A stretch of 64,000 bases of DNA, from assembly GCA_037954235.1 (NCBI GenBank), contig JBBMOA010000020.1:16807177-16871176 (forward strand). The letters are read 5' to 3'. Positions within the stretch are counted from its first letter, which is position 1; each line of letters begins with the position of its first letter. The notes beneath the pieces were generated by a model, which saw only the letters and a program-made list of their open reading frames with translations, was not told the DNA's origin and did not search any database. This document shows positions 1 through 12,800 of the stretch, in pieces. The DNA comes from Aulostomus chinensis. Taxonomy: Eukaryota > Chordata > Actinopteri > Syngnathiformes > Aulostomidae. The translations under genes were made by a program, and so were the position numbers.

Positions 1-1120
1 TTCAAGTCTTATGATGTGTTGTTCAAGAACCCAAAAGGAGTCCCCCCCCCCCCCCCTCCAATTTTTGGAGGTTTGTTTGCATATTGCCCAAATTTGCGTA
101 AACAGGTCGAGGGTTAACTTTCTGCAAATGAGAGTAAGTGGAATTGGCAACAATGGCGAGGGTTTGTTTTAATCCTCTCAGTACTGGCAGTTACAGCAGA
201 ACAAGGAAGCGTTGTTCAAGTGTGTATTTGCTCATACTCTGAGAGCATACGGACACAGAGTGTTCTTGGCTAGAAGTTTGCTCAGTTACATCATGGCTTT
301 TACATAGTTATGGAAAATGAACTGCCACAAACTCTATCTTCTCTGACGTAGATGATTCTCAGAACTTTTGAAGTTTATGTCAAAGGGTTTAAAGACAATA
401 ATGCACAGACAGACACACACACACACGCACGCGCACACATGCTCATGTTTCAGTTACTCAGGATTGTAAAGCAGATCATTAAATGCTGATTGAAAACTGC
501 GTCCATAACAGGAGTGAGTGGAAAGTCCTTAGTTAGCCTAAACGATGAGGAAACTGTAGTCTGTAATGATACTGGAGCCATTTTGACGTGTGGTTGCAGG
601 GTAAACACAGGTGGCCCTGTTCCATTCATGTGTGCCAGGGACCTGGTATGGTGCATGCTGGGTCACTGGAATGGCTGAAGGGACCAGTGATTAATTTGTT
701 TACCCTACAACAACATGATAAAGGACTGCTACACATAATAAGTTCGTGTAGTTTCAAAGTGGCTTATTTTCATGAAGTGTAATTTTCACGTTTTAGGGAC
801 AGTTTGGGTTTTTTGAAATGGGGTTGTACGAGGGTAGCACAAGGCTTTTTGCAGAGAAGCCGAGAACATGGGTTCTCTATAGGATTGGGTTCTGCAGAAA
901 AATCCAAGTTCACCAAAAAAAAAAAAACAGAAACAACAAAACATAACCTATATAAAAATAAATGACACAAGTACACGATTCTCTATAAAAACATACTCTA
1001 GATGAAGATAAATCAAACAGGAATCTGTTGTCTAGTGTGACTAATTTTTGTTATCATTTTGCCATGTAGCCGTCTGTAAATTCCATCAATTCTGCTACTT
1101 TTCTTTTTTTTTCTGTTCAG
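1..1120 (+). other. snx17 intron (upstream part)
   Basis: No exon is recognised. It holds a C homopolymer at 42-56 and a short CA tract near 414-440. Sequence encoding the missing PX domain was looked for and not found. Confidence 0.7.
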
Positions 1121-1185
1121 TGCGCCAGGATCCCTTGCTCGGAACCAGCGAGATGTTCAACAGCTTCTTAAGAAAAGCACAGCAG
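1121..1185 (+). CDS. snx17: snx17 exon: end of PX domain
   Basis: The acceptor is tctgttcag and the donor is cag|gttggt. The exon starts with two bases of a split Val codon and reads RQDPLLGTSEMFNSFLRKAQ, the last helix of the PX domain. It is the first coding exon in the window; no earlier PX exon is visible in 1-1120. Confidence 0.93.
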
Positions 1186-4100
1186 GTTGGTTGTGTGTCA
1201 TTTTGTAGTTACAATCTTGGCTTCTACTGTTGGGAAAACAAGCTAATGGGGGTGTAGTGATCATTGTACTGGGGAAGGCCTCCATTATTCCTCAGCAATG
1301 ATTGGAAAGGAGCCCCCCTAAATCCTGTGGCTGGCAGTCTATAGGAGACTGCAACTCTCGCTGTGACTGCGAAGGTTGTAGGTCAGGGGAGCCCCCCCCA
1401 GTTCCTGTTTGCCTGGAGCCCCCAGAACACCTAGAGACGCCCCTGATTCCACTATTTAAATGGCAGTCCGTGGCAGAAAACAAAGCTTCAAGCAGTTTGG
1501 AAACTTCAGTGAGTCAGACGAGGAGCATCAAGCAAGCAAACGAAAGATATTTACTACGTCAATGACTAAATCACATTGAATAATCTCAATAATGACCAAA
1601 ATAATTATGATTTTCGCTAAAAGTGCCCTATTATTAATCCTTCCTTACGTCCTCCTTGAGCCAAAAGACTGATGCAGTCATTATTTTTGGCAATGCGGTT
1701 GAGTCAGGTGGCTGTTTTCTTCGTGTGGCCGTCTGCGGCAGCACACACTCCTCTTTTTTTTAAGGCTGTGTCATCTGTGATTATAAGCTTGTGGGTTACA
1801 TGTGCAAGCTTGTTTGGTTTGGATGTCGTGATGTGTGAAACGATTACGTCAAACATGAAAACTGAGAATAGAGCATCCTATTGCCAAATATAGTCAGACA
1901 GTTGAATTGTGTGTGTGTGTGTGTTAGAGAGAGATACTTTTGAACCATTATATCACCCACAGGTCAGCCACATTATGATTCATGTTATTAGATTTGCCAA
2001 AAAGTGCTCAGAGCAGGGCCAGAACTCCAGCAAATGTTGTGGTAGTGGAGGAGAACAGAACTGTTAGAAGGGATGGTTTGTTGATACTAGCGGTGATTTT
2101 GGACTGATGGAATTTCAATTAGGTATTCAGACCAGGTAGCAACTTTGATTTGTCATCATTCAAGCTGCGACCTGTGTAGCCAGGAGGGCTGTAAATCCAA
2201 TAACCTTCATGGACAGATTCATCCATCTGTAGCCACGTCACACCACTCCTCATCCTCTCTGTCTCTCCTCCTCTTGTCTTTCTGTCTGCTTCTCCTCATC
2301 TTGTCATCCTCTCTGCTTCTCCTCCTGTTTTCCTCTCTGCGTCTCTTACCATCCTCCTCTCTGCCTCTCCTCCTCCTGTCTTTCTCTTTGCTTCTCCTCC
2401 TGTCATCCTCTCTGCCCCCCTTCTCTGTCTTCCTCCCTCTGCGTCTCCTGTCTTTCTCTGCTTCTCCACCCCCTCTGTCTTCTTTGCTGCTTCTGCTGTC
2501 TTCCTCTCTCTGCTTTTCCTCCCCTTGTCTTCTTTCTGCCTCTCCTCCTCCATCTGCTTTTCCTCATCTTCCTCCCTCTGTATCTCCTGTCTTCTCCCTG
2601 TCTTCTCCTCCAATCGTCTCTCTCTGCTTCACCTCTGCCTTTATCTCCCTACATCGCCTTCTCTCTCTTCCTCTTTGCATCTCCTCCCCTGTTATCATCT
2701 CTCCTCACCTACCCCTCTGTCTTCCTCTGCCTTTTCTCCTCTTCCTTCGTCTCTCCCCATCTGCGCTTCTGTCTTCCTCCCCCTCTTTCCTCCTCTCTCA
2801 TGAGCCTGTTTCTTCATCCCTCCCCCCTCCTCCAAGTACCTTACGTACTGCGAGGACAGCAGGTGCAGAATAGAAAATGAGCTACCACCCGGTGCTATCA
2901 TTTCATCTGCACCTTTCGTGGAGGGGATGTGCATGGAGACCCCCCGCTGAGGGAACAGCACAGATAAGAGATGATTTAGCAGAGGTGGTGAGAGGCTGTC
3001 TGGGGATACCAGAAGTTGAAGTTATTTAGTTTTTAAGATTTGCTATTTCTCATGGGCTCGGTCGCTATTATTTACAGCCGTAAAATATTCATAGGTTTTG
3101 GCTCTTCAGTTTCCTTCGCTGTTACTCATTTGATTTTGTGGATTTTTTTGCACTCCATCATTCTGTTTTGTGCAGTGAAGTCTTGAACAGAAGCACAGCG
3201 GCACAAATCAATGCAGCATTTCTAATTTAGCACAAAAATTGGAATTGGATTCTGCTTTTGTTAATGCATTAACAGCGAATTAGTACTTTGAAGTACATTT
3301 CCATTATGCATTTAATTGTAGTTTATTTATATCTGTTTAATCTGTCAACAATCCCCCATGTCTGTCTCACATGAAGACTCCATTTTGATATTGAGATGGA
3401 AATAATGATCGTCAGCTAGACTACTTATTTTAATATTCATCCATCTGTTTTAAACTAGAACATGCAACAGCTGTACTTGTTGGATGAACCACATGAGCTC
3501 AGCTGTCTTTTCAGTGTTAAAAGTTGATCAGACTCGTGTTATAAATGTGCGAAAGGAACTCCACTTCACTCCCCCCCATGTGATGCCATCATTAAACCAG
3601 CTTTGAAAGACATGTAATTCTTCTCCATCTTTGTTGTTGTGCCACTGGAATGCAGAGCTCACCATTCAAGTTAACCATGAAAGTGAGACTGTGTTCATGC
3701 TGGGGTTTTTTTGTCATTCCCACAGGAGACGCAGCAGATTCCAACAGAAGAGGTGGCTCTAGACATCTGCCTCTCCAACGGTCAGAAGGTCACAGTCAAC
3801 ATTCTGAGCTCGGATCAGACAGAGGACGTCCTCGATGTAAGTGTCGCAGTGCGTTTTGGCAAAGAAATCAGACATAGTTTTCACTCGTTTTCTCACAGTC
3901 CACAGTGATTTATCATTTAATTTGATATGAAACAGCCATACAATTTAATCTTTTGTATTGCAAAGACTGGATTAGATGATTCAGTATGACTGAAACTAAT
4001 GTTGTTGGTCCGATCTTTGCTGCGGTTTAGTGGTCGGACACACTCCTCACTAAAATAACACTCGGATTGCATAATGAAGCCTTTGATTGGATAAATCAAA

Positions 4101-7100
4101 AAAATATGGACGGGAAAAAAATAAAACACAAATCATTGAACTTTACTTTGGAAAGACTTGTGTCAGTGAGAAATCTGGAATAAAAATAGTGGGCTCGTAA
4201 TGTGACAAAAACCAAAGACTACGATTAGATTAATAATGAGATAAGAAAGCAAACACAGATAGATTTGACCCATTTCGACCCTTTTATGGGTCAGTTAGGG
4301 ACAGCAAGTAAATCTTTTTATTGCATCCACCTTTGTTCTTGGCTGACCATAAAAACACGCATAACTCACAGCTGCTCACACTCTTACATGTTTCCTCATG
4401 GTTCCTTGGTTGTAAATCAAGCTAGTAAGAAGTCATGAAAAATTAGCTACAATTCTGCTCAGCAAAGCAAGTAAATAAATTCATCACATTTTGAATGTGT
4501 TTGCTTGATTATTTGTGTTGGGAATGCCTGATTTTTGGTGTTCAACAAATTAATTTTGAGCAATAATGGATACTGCTGGCTGTTTTCTTGTTTATTTTTT
4601 TAAATTTCTAATCAGAAAACGCTTTCGACCCCTAGTTTGCCTGAATAAGATGAACTAATTTTCCATTATCGCCTGCACAGCAAATCAAAACTTTCAGGAG
4701 CATAGTTTTCTATCCTTGCCAGAGCAGACGGTCACACTGACCTAGACGGAAAAATGCCAAACAACACAAGGTACAAACATCCTGAAAAAGTCACCGTCTA
4801 ATCTTTCTTACACAAACACGTTTTGTCCAACATTGCGGCTTCTGATTGAGTCATGAAGCAAACATTGATTAGAATACAGGCTAGTTCACCAGTTAGCTTC
4901 AGCACTTTATACAACATGCAGAGGTGCTTACTAATACCACTTCATCCAAGATAAATGCCAATGTGGCCATTCTGCTATTGAATTGTAGTATGTGCCTACA
5001 AAATAAAACCTTCTGTCTTCTTTTCTGTGTTTGAAGACTGTTGCAACAAAACTCGATCTCCCAGAAGACCTTGTGGGTTACTTCAGTCTCTTCCTTGTCC
5101 GTGAAGGAGTGGATGGAGGTCTAACATGTAAGTCGAGCCACAGCACTATTACAGAGTGAGAAAAGTACGAGGAATGAGATTTTATTTCATTCTTTCAATT
5201 AAAGCAAGAAAATGATGTGTTTAAATATTTTAAAGAGAAGATAGATCTCGCAAGTTGATCCACCATTCATTACTGCTAAGTGGGATTTGCTTTGGAGTGT
5301 CCCCTTGACATTTATCTTTTAACAGTGACTTTGTAAATACCAGATAACCAATATTGTTAATTAAACTAAATGTGCAGTACACTTGGCATCACGATAAAGT
5401 TGTGAAAATATAAACTACTTTATCAAGTTCGCCAAGGGGACTCTCAGGAGACGAATCATGCAGAACTTTATGAACAGGAACTTTTTAACATTAAAACTTT
5501 GTGAAGATGCACCTCACGGATAGCCAAAGGGAGTTGCATACTGAGATGTCAGGCTCTTAATTTTAGATTTTTCTCTTTCTATTTTGCTCATTGAATTTTA
5601 AATTCCACTGTGGAAACAGTCCAACAGTTCAGTTAATCTTTATCACTATTTGGAGATGAACTGCAGTTTAATTAAAAGAAAGAGCTGGAGAACCTCACGA
5701 GAGCTGTATCTCATATCTGAGTTCCTACTGTGGTGTATCTGCTGGCTAAAAAGCATAATTAATTCATTTGGTGCTTGGAAGCTCAATCAGAGCCAAGCTC
5801 AGTGCGTTTGCATGCTCATGCAAAATAGGTATGCAGTGTTGGAGTGGTGTGAGTTTACACAAAAGGCTGTGTGTAATGTTCCCGAGTTGAGAATGTGCAG
5901 TGTCATTGTGGTCGAAGCTCTGCTGAAAGCGATTTTTCACCCAAAAAGTGTATTGCTTCACAAATAGGTGCCCGGAGCTCACAAGTGCCCTCCTGTATCA
6001 CTTGTTTGTGACTTGTTTGAATGCAGAAAGAGCTGGTCACATATATAGAAGCTAGAAGCTAATGGAGCCACATTACCCACTAGCAAAAAAAAAAAGAGCA
6101 AAACTCCTCTTACACTATCTTAATCTTTTTTTCCGGTACATTCCATGTCGTTTTTATCCAGCTGTATGCTCATAAACCCACATAAACTTGTTTTTTTTTT
6201 AGCTAAAAATAAACCGTACCTCTTTGGTAAAGCACTGTGGCGTTTGCAACTGGCTGGTGATTTCAGGTGAACTGATTCCCTTGGTAGCGCAGCTCAAAAG
6301 TGCATGTTTTTAGCTCAAACCAAAGTGTTTCTGGATTACTGAACATATGTGCTGTTAGCCTCAAGCTAAATGTAAGGTACGTGGCTGGCTCTTTCTGCAT
6401 TCTTGAGTCACAAAGAAGTGATGCAACTGTGAGTACTTGAAAGGTAGAAAAAACTTGCTCTGATAAAGTATTGTTTGTCCATTCGGGACATGAACACATA
6501 AAATACTTAGAAATAGTTTTGGGTGGAAGCAAATGTCATTGTTTGTGCTGCCCAGTGCCAATGGAGGTTCCATAACTGGAAAATTAGTAATTTTCCAATG
6601 ATTGACATTCTGTATGTTTGTTTTCCCATCTACTGTGTATTTAGTATATTTGAAGAATATTTGGCCATTTCCTTATTTCCAACATGTGTTAGCAGTTTTT
6701 TAAAAGTCAACATACAGGTGCAGGACTACATAGAATAGCACACAAGTAATATCTGAGGGCATGAAACTTTCCAATATTGACATGTTTCATTTTTCCGATC
6801 TAATTCTTTTCCATCGCAGTCCTGCCAGGTCCAATCCCTCCTCAGTCCCAGAGGTTCTCTTTACTCTGTCGTCCACCTGCCAAATACTTCCCCCTCTCCT
6901 CATGCCAAATCAGTACTCAGATGAAAATATTCTCCAAGACAGACTTCGAGGAATCTGTAAATATTTAAAGCAAGATGTATGTTTTTGGCACGCTTAAATC
7001 TAAGCAGAATCAAAGATAATGACTTTGTGATAAAATACGGCTATCAGAATAAATTCAGCTCAGCGGGCCTCAGATGAAACAGAACTGGTGGGAGTATTGA

Positions 7101-9833
7101 CATAAGTGGATGGCTCGATGGATTCAGTTCCTCTCTGACAGGCAGTGTGTTTTTCAGAAGTCTGTGTGTAAATCAATATGCTGTAAAATATTCAAATATG
7201 TCAAGAAGCGTGGTTTGAATTAATAGTGCTGGGCTTCTTAGCTGCTTGCCAAAATTTAGAACCTCTGAAGAATGTTTCCAAAATGTTTTAAGGGTTCAGT
7301 TTTTATCTGTTCTTTATTTCTGCAGAGATGTCCAACATCAAAGTGCCCAGCATGGTTTTCGGCTCGCTTTTACACACCATCTCATGAAGGAATTTTACAA
7401 AGCTTGTAGCTAATATTTTACTAACGAATACCCATGCACATACAGCTGTTTAGCCTGCTTGGTTCTGGAGTTCTCCTGTTCCTCATTGTTTGTTGTTACC
7501 ATCATTATCCAGATTGCTTTGGGACTTTACTGTACTGCAGCGCTTGTTCCTCATCACCTCCCTCTGTTTCTCTCTCAGTTGTGCGGAAGCTGCAGGAATT
7601 TGAGCTGCCTTATGTATCCATCACCAGCCTACGGAGCTCTGAATTTCACATACTCCTACGAAAAAGGTACTAACCACATTCCAATTTCATCACGTTCCTC
7701 CCCAGAAACTCTCATCCACATGTTATTATAGCTCTCATTCAGTTCCCTGGGTATCTGTGTAGGATTACATGGCTCAGATATTTCTGTTTGAGTGTGGAAA
7801 TGTTAATCTGGCATGGTAATTTAGTTCACTCACCCTGCTAGAAATTCTGCTTTGAAGGTGTTCCCGTAACTGCGAATGTTCTTAATTTGTCTGAACAGCT
7901 TAACTGCAGCCTGCCTATCTGACTTCACCATCTCCTACAAAGTTAATTTGACTGGTGACTAAAGTTAAATGTACTTTTATGGAATCGTTTCCACATTGAC
8001 TAAGATTTTTAAAACAGAATGGGGCGTAAAAGTGGATTATGAATCAGATATTTCTGTCTTTCGGAAATTCAGAGCTTGAGTTTTAGGCTCCGAGTCTGGT
8101 CTCATGCGATATTACGAGAGCTGATTTGATTATTTTCAACCCCAACAGTGTAGCAGGTATGTTTAGGTAACATCAAACCTGGTTAGCAAGCTAGCTCTTT
8201 GATTAGCTGTTTGTAGCGTAGCTAATCATAAGATGTATTTTTGAGTGAAGGTATTAAATGAAGTGTAAAGTGAATGACACAGCTGCACACACTAACTAGT
8301 TAATGTCATATGCTGCAGAACTTACTGGGCTGGATATCTTGACAGAGAAAAAAAGAATCTTAATGTAACAGATACTCATTTAACTAAATGTCTGGCTAAT
8401 TGAGCGGTCTGACTAAGTAACGTGACAACTTTGTTATTTATGACATTTAACAGCTGTGGCTCTCCTCCACTTTCCCTACAAAACCAGACGAGCCCAAATC
8501 GAGCTGTAGGCAGTTCAATCCAGCAACGACTGGAGTTATCATGACCAGACAGTTGGTGGGCTAGACTGATTTCCCAGAAAAAAGTCCGACAGCCATGAAT
8601 GTGATGTTGCCGCAAAAAAATGCAGATTAATCTTTTTACATGATGACTTCCCTACCCAGCTAAATATATCATCTTGCATTTTTAAATCAAAATGGCAATT
8701 GCAGCAACAACCAGTCAAATTCAGCCAACCTCTCTGTGCCTTTATCTGCTCAGACTGCTGCTAACCAGAATGAACTTGTCAGAAGTGACTCAGCTTGAAA
8801 AGTAGATGGCAAAAGCTGCATGTCAGAGACCGAGTCCTCACAAGTTGATCCATGTAGACCCGGAAATGAAGAAACATTGATTTTCTTGTGTTGCACAGTA
8901 GCTATTCAGCGCAGTTGATATTCAAATGAAGTCAATACTTGTTCCACTCCTGTTTCTGTGGATGTTATTAATGGGAAAAACATACCTTGGGAGGAGTTGA
9001 AAGCAAGTCAGCCTTTCATACTTTTATAACTCGTCCTCAACGCTCAGTGACAGCATAATAGCTTCATTTTCAGGTTAGACCTCATCTTCTAAGACATAAC
9101 TGAGCTTGTTTGAGTGCATTGAGGGTCGACCTTGGAAATTCCCAAAAGTCGAATCCCCGTAACTCCCAGCAAAGGTAGAGCATCACATTCCACAAGAGGC
9201 CATTTTCTTCTTTTGTTTGCATTTTTTACTGGATGTCTACAAGCGTGTGTTTCCCACAAGCAAAGAATTTATCTGAAGGTGGTAAACAGTGGGTGGCGAA
9301 GGGTTAAGGCTCGTTGCTGCAGTGAAACAACCATCTGTCATGAGGTGTGTGTCACAAAAAAATCTTCCTGCGAAGGAACCATATGCCTGGATGGGAAAGC
9401 CATTTAATTCCTCTACATGGAAAAGTTTGTGACTGCCCCCCCACCCCCAATCAACTTAACCTTTCTTACTTCCTGGTGTGTCTGTTCCTTCGTCACACTC
9501 CCTCATGCTGACTGAGGTGCACAGGATGTTTACTTTCTCTCTGCCTCAAGGAAAGTCTTAGTCCTCCTGACCTAGTTTCACTGTGGTTGTAGAACAGCGA
9601 GGGAAAGAATAAATGTGGACCTAACAAATGGAGGTGGAGGAGGAAGAACAGACCCCCTGTGTGTGTGTGTGTGTGTGTGTGCGCGTGTGTGTGTGTGCGT
9701 GCGAGAGAGAGAGAGAGAGACGGAGAAAATGAGAGATCAAGGGGAGGATCTGGTTCAAACCGATCAAAAAGGTCTTTACAGCTAAAATGCTCATATAAAA
9801 TCCTAATTATTTAGTCAGGGTTTTAAGGTCACA

Positions 9834-9874
<41 letters not shown>

Positions 9875-12800
9875 CAACTAAGTCGATGCACCCTGATTAA
9901 ACAAATGCAGTATAACACAGCATTCAGATTTGTAGCCAATCTGTATTTTAATGGTTATTTTGGAGGCTGCAATTTGTGGTGCTGCTGAGCTACCGAGAGG
10001 TGATCTAATAGCCTAATTCTTATAACTTCTCAATAACCCAGCACAGCTAGAAAGAACAACCAAACAGTACAGTCCTCATGAAGACAGGAGTTTATAGCAG
10101 GGCTGTTTTTATTATTACTGCATTAGTTTTAATAGTACCTAATGCTGTATGGCTGTCAGGGTCTGAAATTAACACTCACCAAATATGGGTTGATATTTGT
10201 GTTCAGCGTGTGAATCTCAGAGGAGAAAATATTGCTAACTTGTAAATTCATTACAAATATTGCTAATTGTTGAAATGAATGCGAAGTAAAAAAAAAATCA
10301 TTAGTGGAGAGCTGTTGACGTAATGAAGTGCTCAGCAAGTGCGGTTGAGCTATTCTCATGAGCGTAAAGGGAATGCGTATAAAACGTCTGAGTAATGAGT
10401 AAAGTAGTTCCTTCTCCCTTGTTGCCAGACACTTCACATCTGCCTCAACAATGTCTCCATCCACTAACAGTCTCGGTATCTGACAGTTACAGCATGTTAA
10501 ATGTCACGCTTCTAGTTAAGGGGTGAGAGTTTTGACAGCGAACGGAGGATAAAAAAATTCACAGCTCTAATCACACAGTATCATTTTTTTCTGAGGAGCC
10601 TCTGTCTTTTGAGTTTTTTAAAATCAGATTTTATACACAGTATTTTCTGAATCCTTTCATTGTAAAGTCGTGACAAATAAGAAGACACAAATTTTCTTGT
10701 TCTTTCTTTCTTTCTTTTTCTTTTTTTTGTAAACCTCACACCCTACTGCACTCGTACGAGCCTTTTCCTACCTGAGCGGTGTCATTTAAGCTGTTCGGAG
10801 CCATGGTTGTGTCTAACCATCCGGCTGGCCTGCTCACTAGTTTTTGAGGCGTGTCATCGATAGAGGGAGGTCAAAAGAGCGCCGTCTCTGCTGCGCCTAC
10901 ATTTAGACTGGAGCTGTAGTTAGTAGATTGGCTCACACACTGTCGGGTGTGACATGCAGCATGGTCATGTGTTCATCACCGGTGGGCATCATCAGCAAGG
11001 AGGAGCTGGTGACGCATCAGCACGGTTCACAACAACAACAACAACAACAAAAAGTATTTTTGGTTCAGAACCTGATTTTTTTTTTTTTTTTTTTTTGGCA
11101 CCAAACCTGATCAGCAGCACCAGCTTCCAGTCCAGCTGCAGTGCTGCCTGCAGGTCCGTCTGCTGCCTCTTTATCTGCTCTAACAGACATCAGCCTGCAC
11201 AGCTAATAATCCTCAAGTTGAACACTTGCGTCACCGTCTTGCTCATCCCCCACATTATTTGAAATTTAGTTGACGTCTGTTAAATGACAGAAATGGGTTC
11301 ATTCACCTGCATATTTGATGTTGTCATTGTTTTTGTTTTTTTAAGCCGCTACAGGGCAGTTTGTGCCTTCTCTGTCCGCAGCTACTGGGACATGGTGTAC
11401 GACAGTGACGTTATGGAGAACAGAGTTGGCCTGAACTTGCTATATGCCCAGGTAAGACTTCTGCCCCAGATAAGTACACGTGAGCCTCAACGGTGATCAT
11501 TACAATGAATCAGCGAGTGTTTTGTCATGTTCATCAAGAAAACACAGCTTTTGTCCACCGTCAGCATCCCTCCATTGTCCAATAGTAATGTTAGGATGGG
11601 GTTTTTGCACCACATTGAATCCTGCACTCTTTGTATTCTCCCATGCTGATTCATCTGTTCTGTTCAGCATTTTTTTTTTTTTAGGCTGCCAGTTTGATTA
11701 AAATCAGCAGCAGAGAGGAGCTTTAAAGGGGAAAAAAATAAATAGTTTGCAGTTGATTGTGCATCTTCCCATGTTAATTGCTTTTCTATCCTGCACTTTT
11801 CACATGAAAGGAGTGAGTTCTCTCCCGCATTTGTTCTTCTGTGCTGAAAGAGGAAACTTCATTTCTCGTTCTTGCTTCACCAGACAGTGTCTGACATTGA
11901 GCGAGGCTGGATTATCGTCAACAAAGACCAGCACAGGCAGCTCAAATCACTGCAAGAGAAAGGCTCCAAGAAAGAAGTAAGCAAGGGCATTTCTTCTAGA
12001 TTGTTCTGCTTTTTGTATGCGGCTGATGTGAGGAAATGTCTTTGTCCAGCCCAGAGTGATCACAGCACATTCTTCTATCCAATTAGCCTAGTTTTTCTCC
12101 ACGATATGAATTTTTAATCACACCGATCCATTAAAAAAATTCTTTCTCAAGGGACTTGGAGATCATTTTTAGTCATCTATTATTGTTTTTTTTGTCATGC
12201 TTTCTTTCAGTTCATCCATCTAGGCCAGACACTTAAATATTATGGCTACATCAAGTTTGACCCGTGTATCACTGATTTCCCTGAGAAGGGCTGCCAAGTC
12301 ATCGTCGGCGCTGGCAACAACGAGCTCAACTTCCACGTCAAGCTCCCTAACGAACAGATGAAGGAGGGAAGCTTCAAGGTCACACGCATGAGGTGTTGGC
12401 GAGTCACGTCTTCTGTAAGTGGTGTGTGTGTGTGCGTCTGTCTCAAGCAGCCTTTTTACCTCTGAAGCTTGGTAATAATCCAATTGGAATCCCTCTACAG
12501 AGGCTATAAGCTGGGACACGGTATCCAGACATTGTTTACACACCTCATCTCCCCACTGCACCAGAAACAAATCACTTGAGTCTTTCTGTGCATTAGGCTC
12601 TCCTCCTACTGCTTGTGTAAAGTGCTGACCTCCACACCGTCTTCATTACTTCGTTGCATCGTAGTCACCCAAACACGCCGCAGCCCACACAGGAGCAGCG
12701 CTGGATCAGTCCTCCAACCGCACACATAGAGCAGCGTCCTCCACTTCAACTAATAGTTGTCAATTGCCGATGAGGGAGTCTTGACTGCTGGATCCCAACG

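Larger units (their letters stand above)
7667..11381 (+). other. snx17 intron (3.7 kb)
   Basis: No coding exon is seen. It contains a GT/GA microsatellite (9659-9720), a CA microsatellite (9831-9870), a TTTC-rich patch (10700-10730), an ACA repeat (11033-11050) and a T run (11079-11096). The rest is unremarkable AT-rich intron. Confidence 0.75.

Noticed and set aside
2145..2873. 242-codon Ser/Leu-rich ORF on + and Glu/Arg-rich ORFs on -
   Set aside because: Low-complexity CT tract inside an snx17 intron; open frames on both strands come from composition, with no domain or splice support.
12220..12570. 116-codon - strand ORF opposite an snx17 exon
   Set aside because: Antisense shadow of the conserved exon 12211-12414 that extends into intron.
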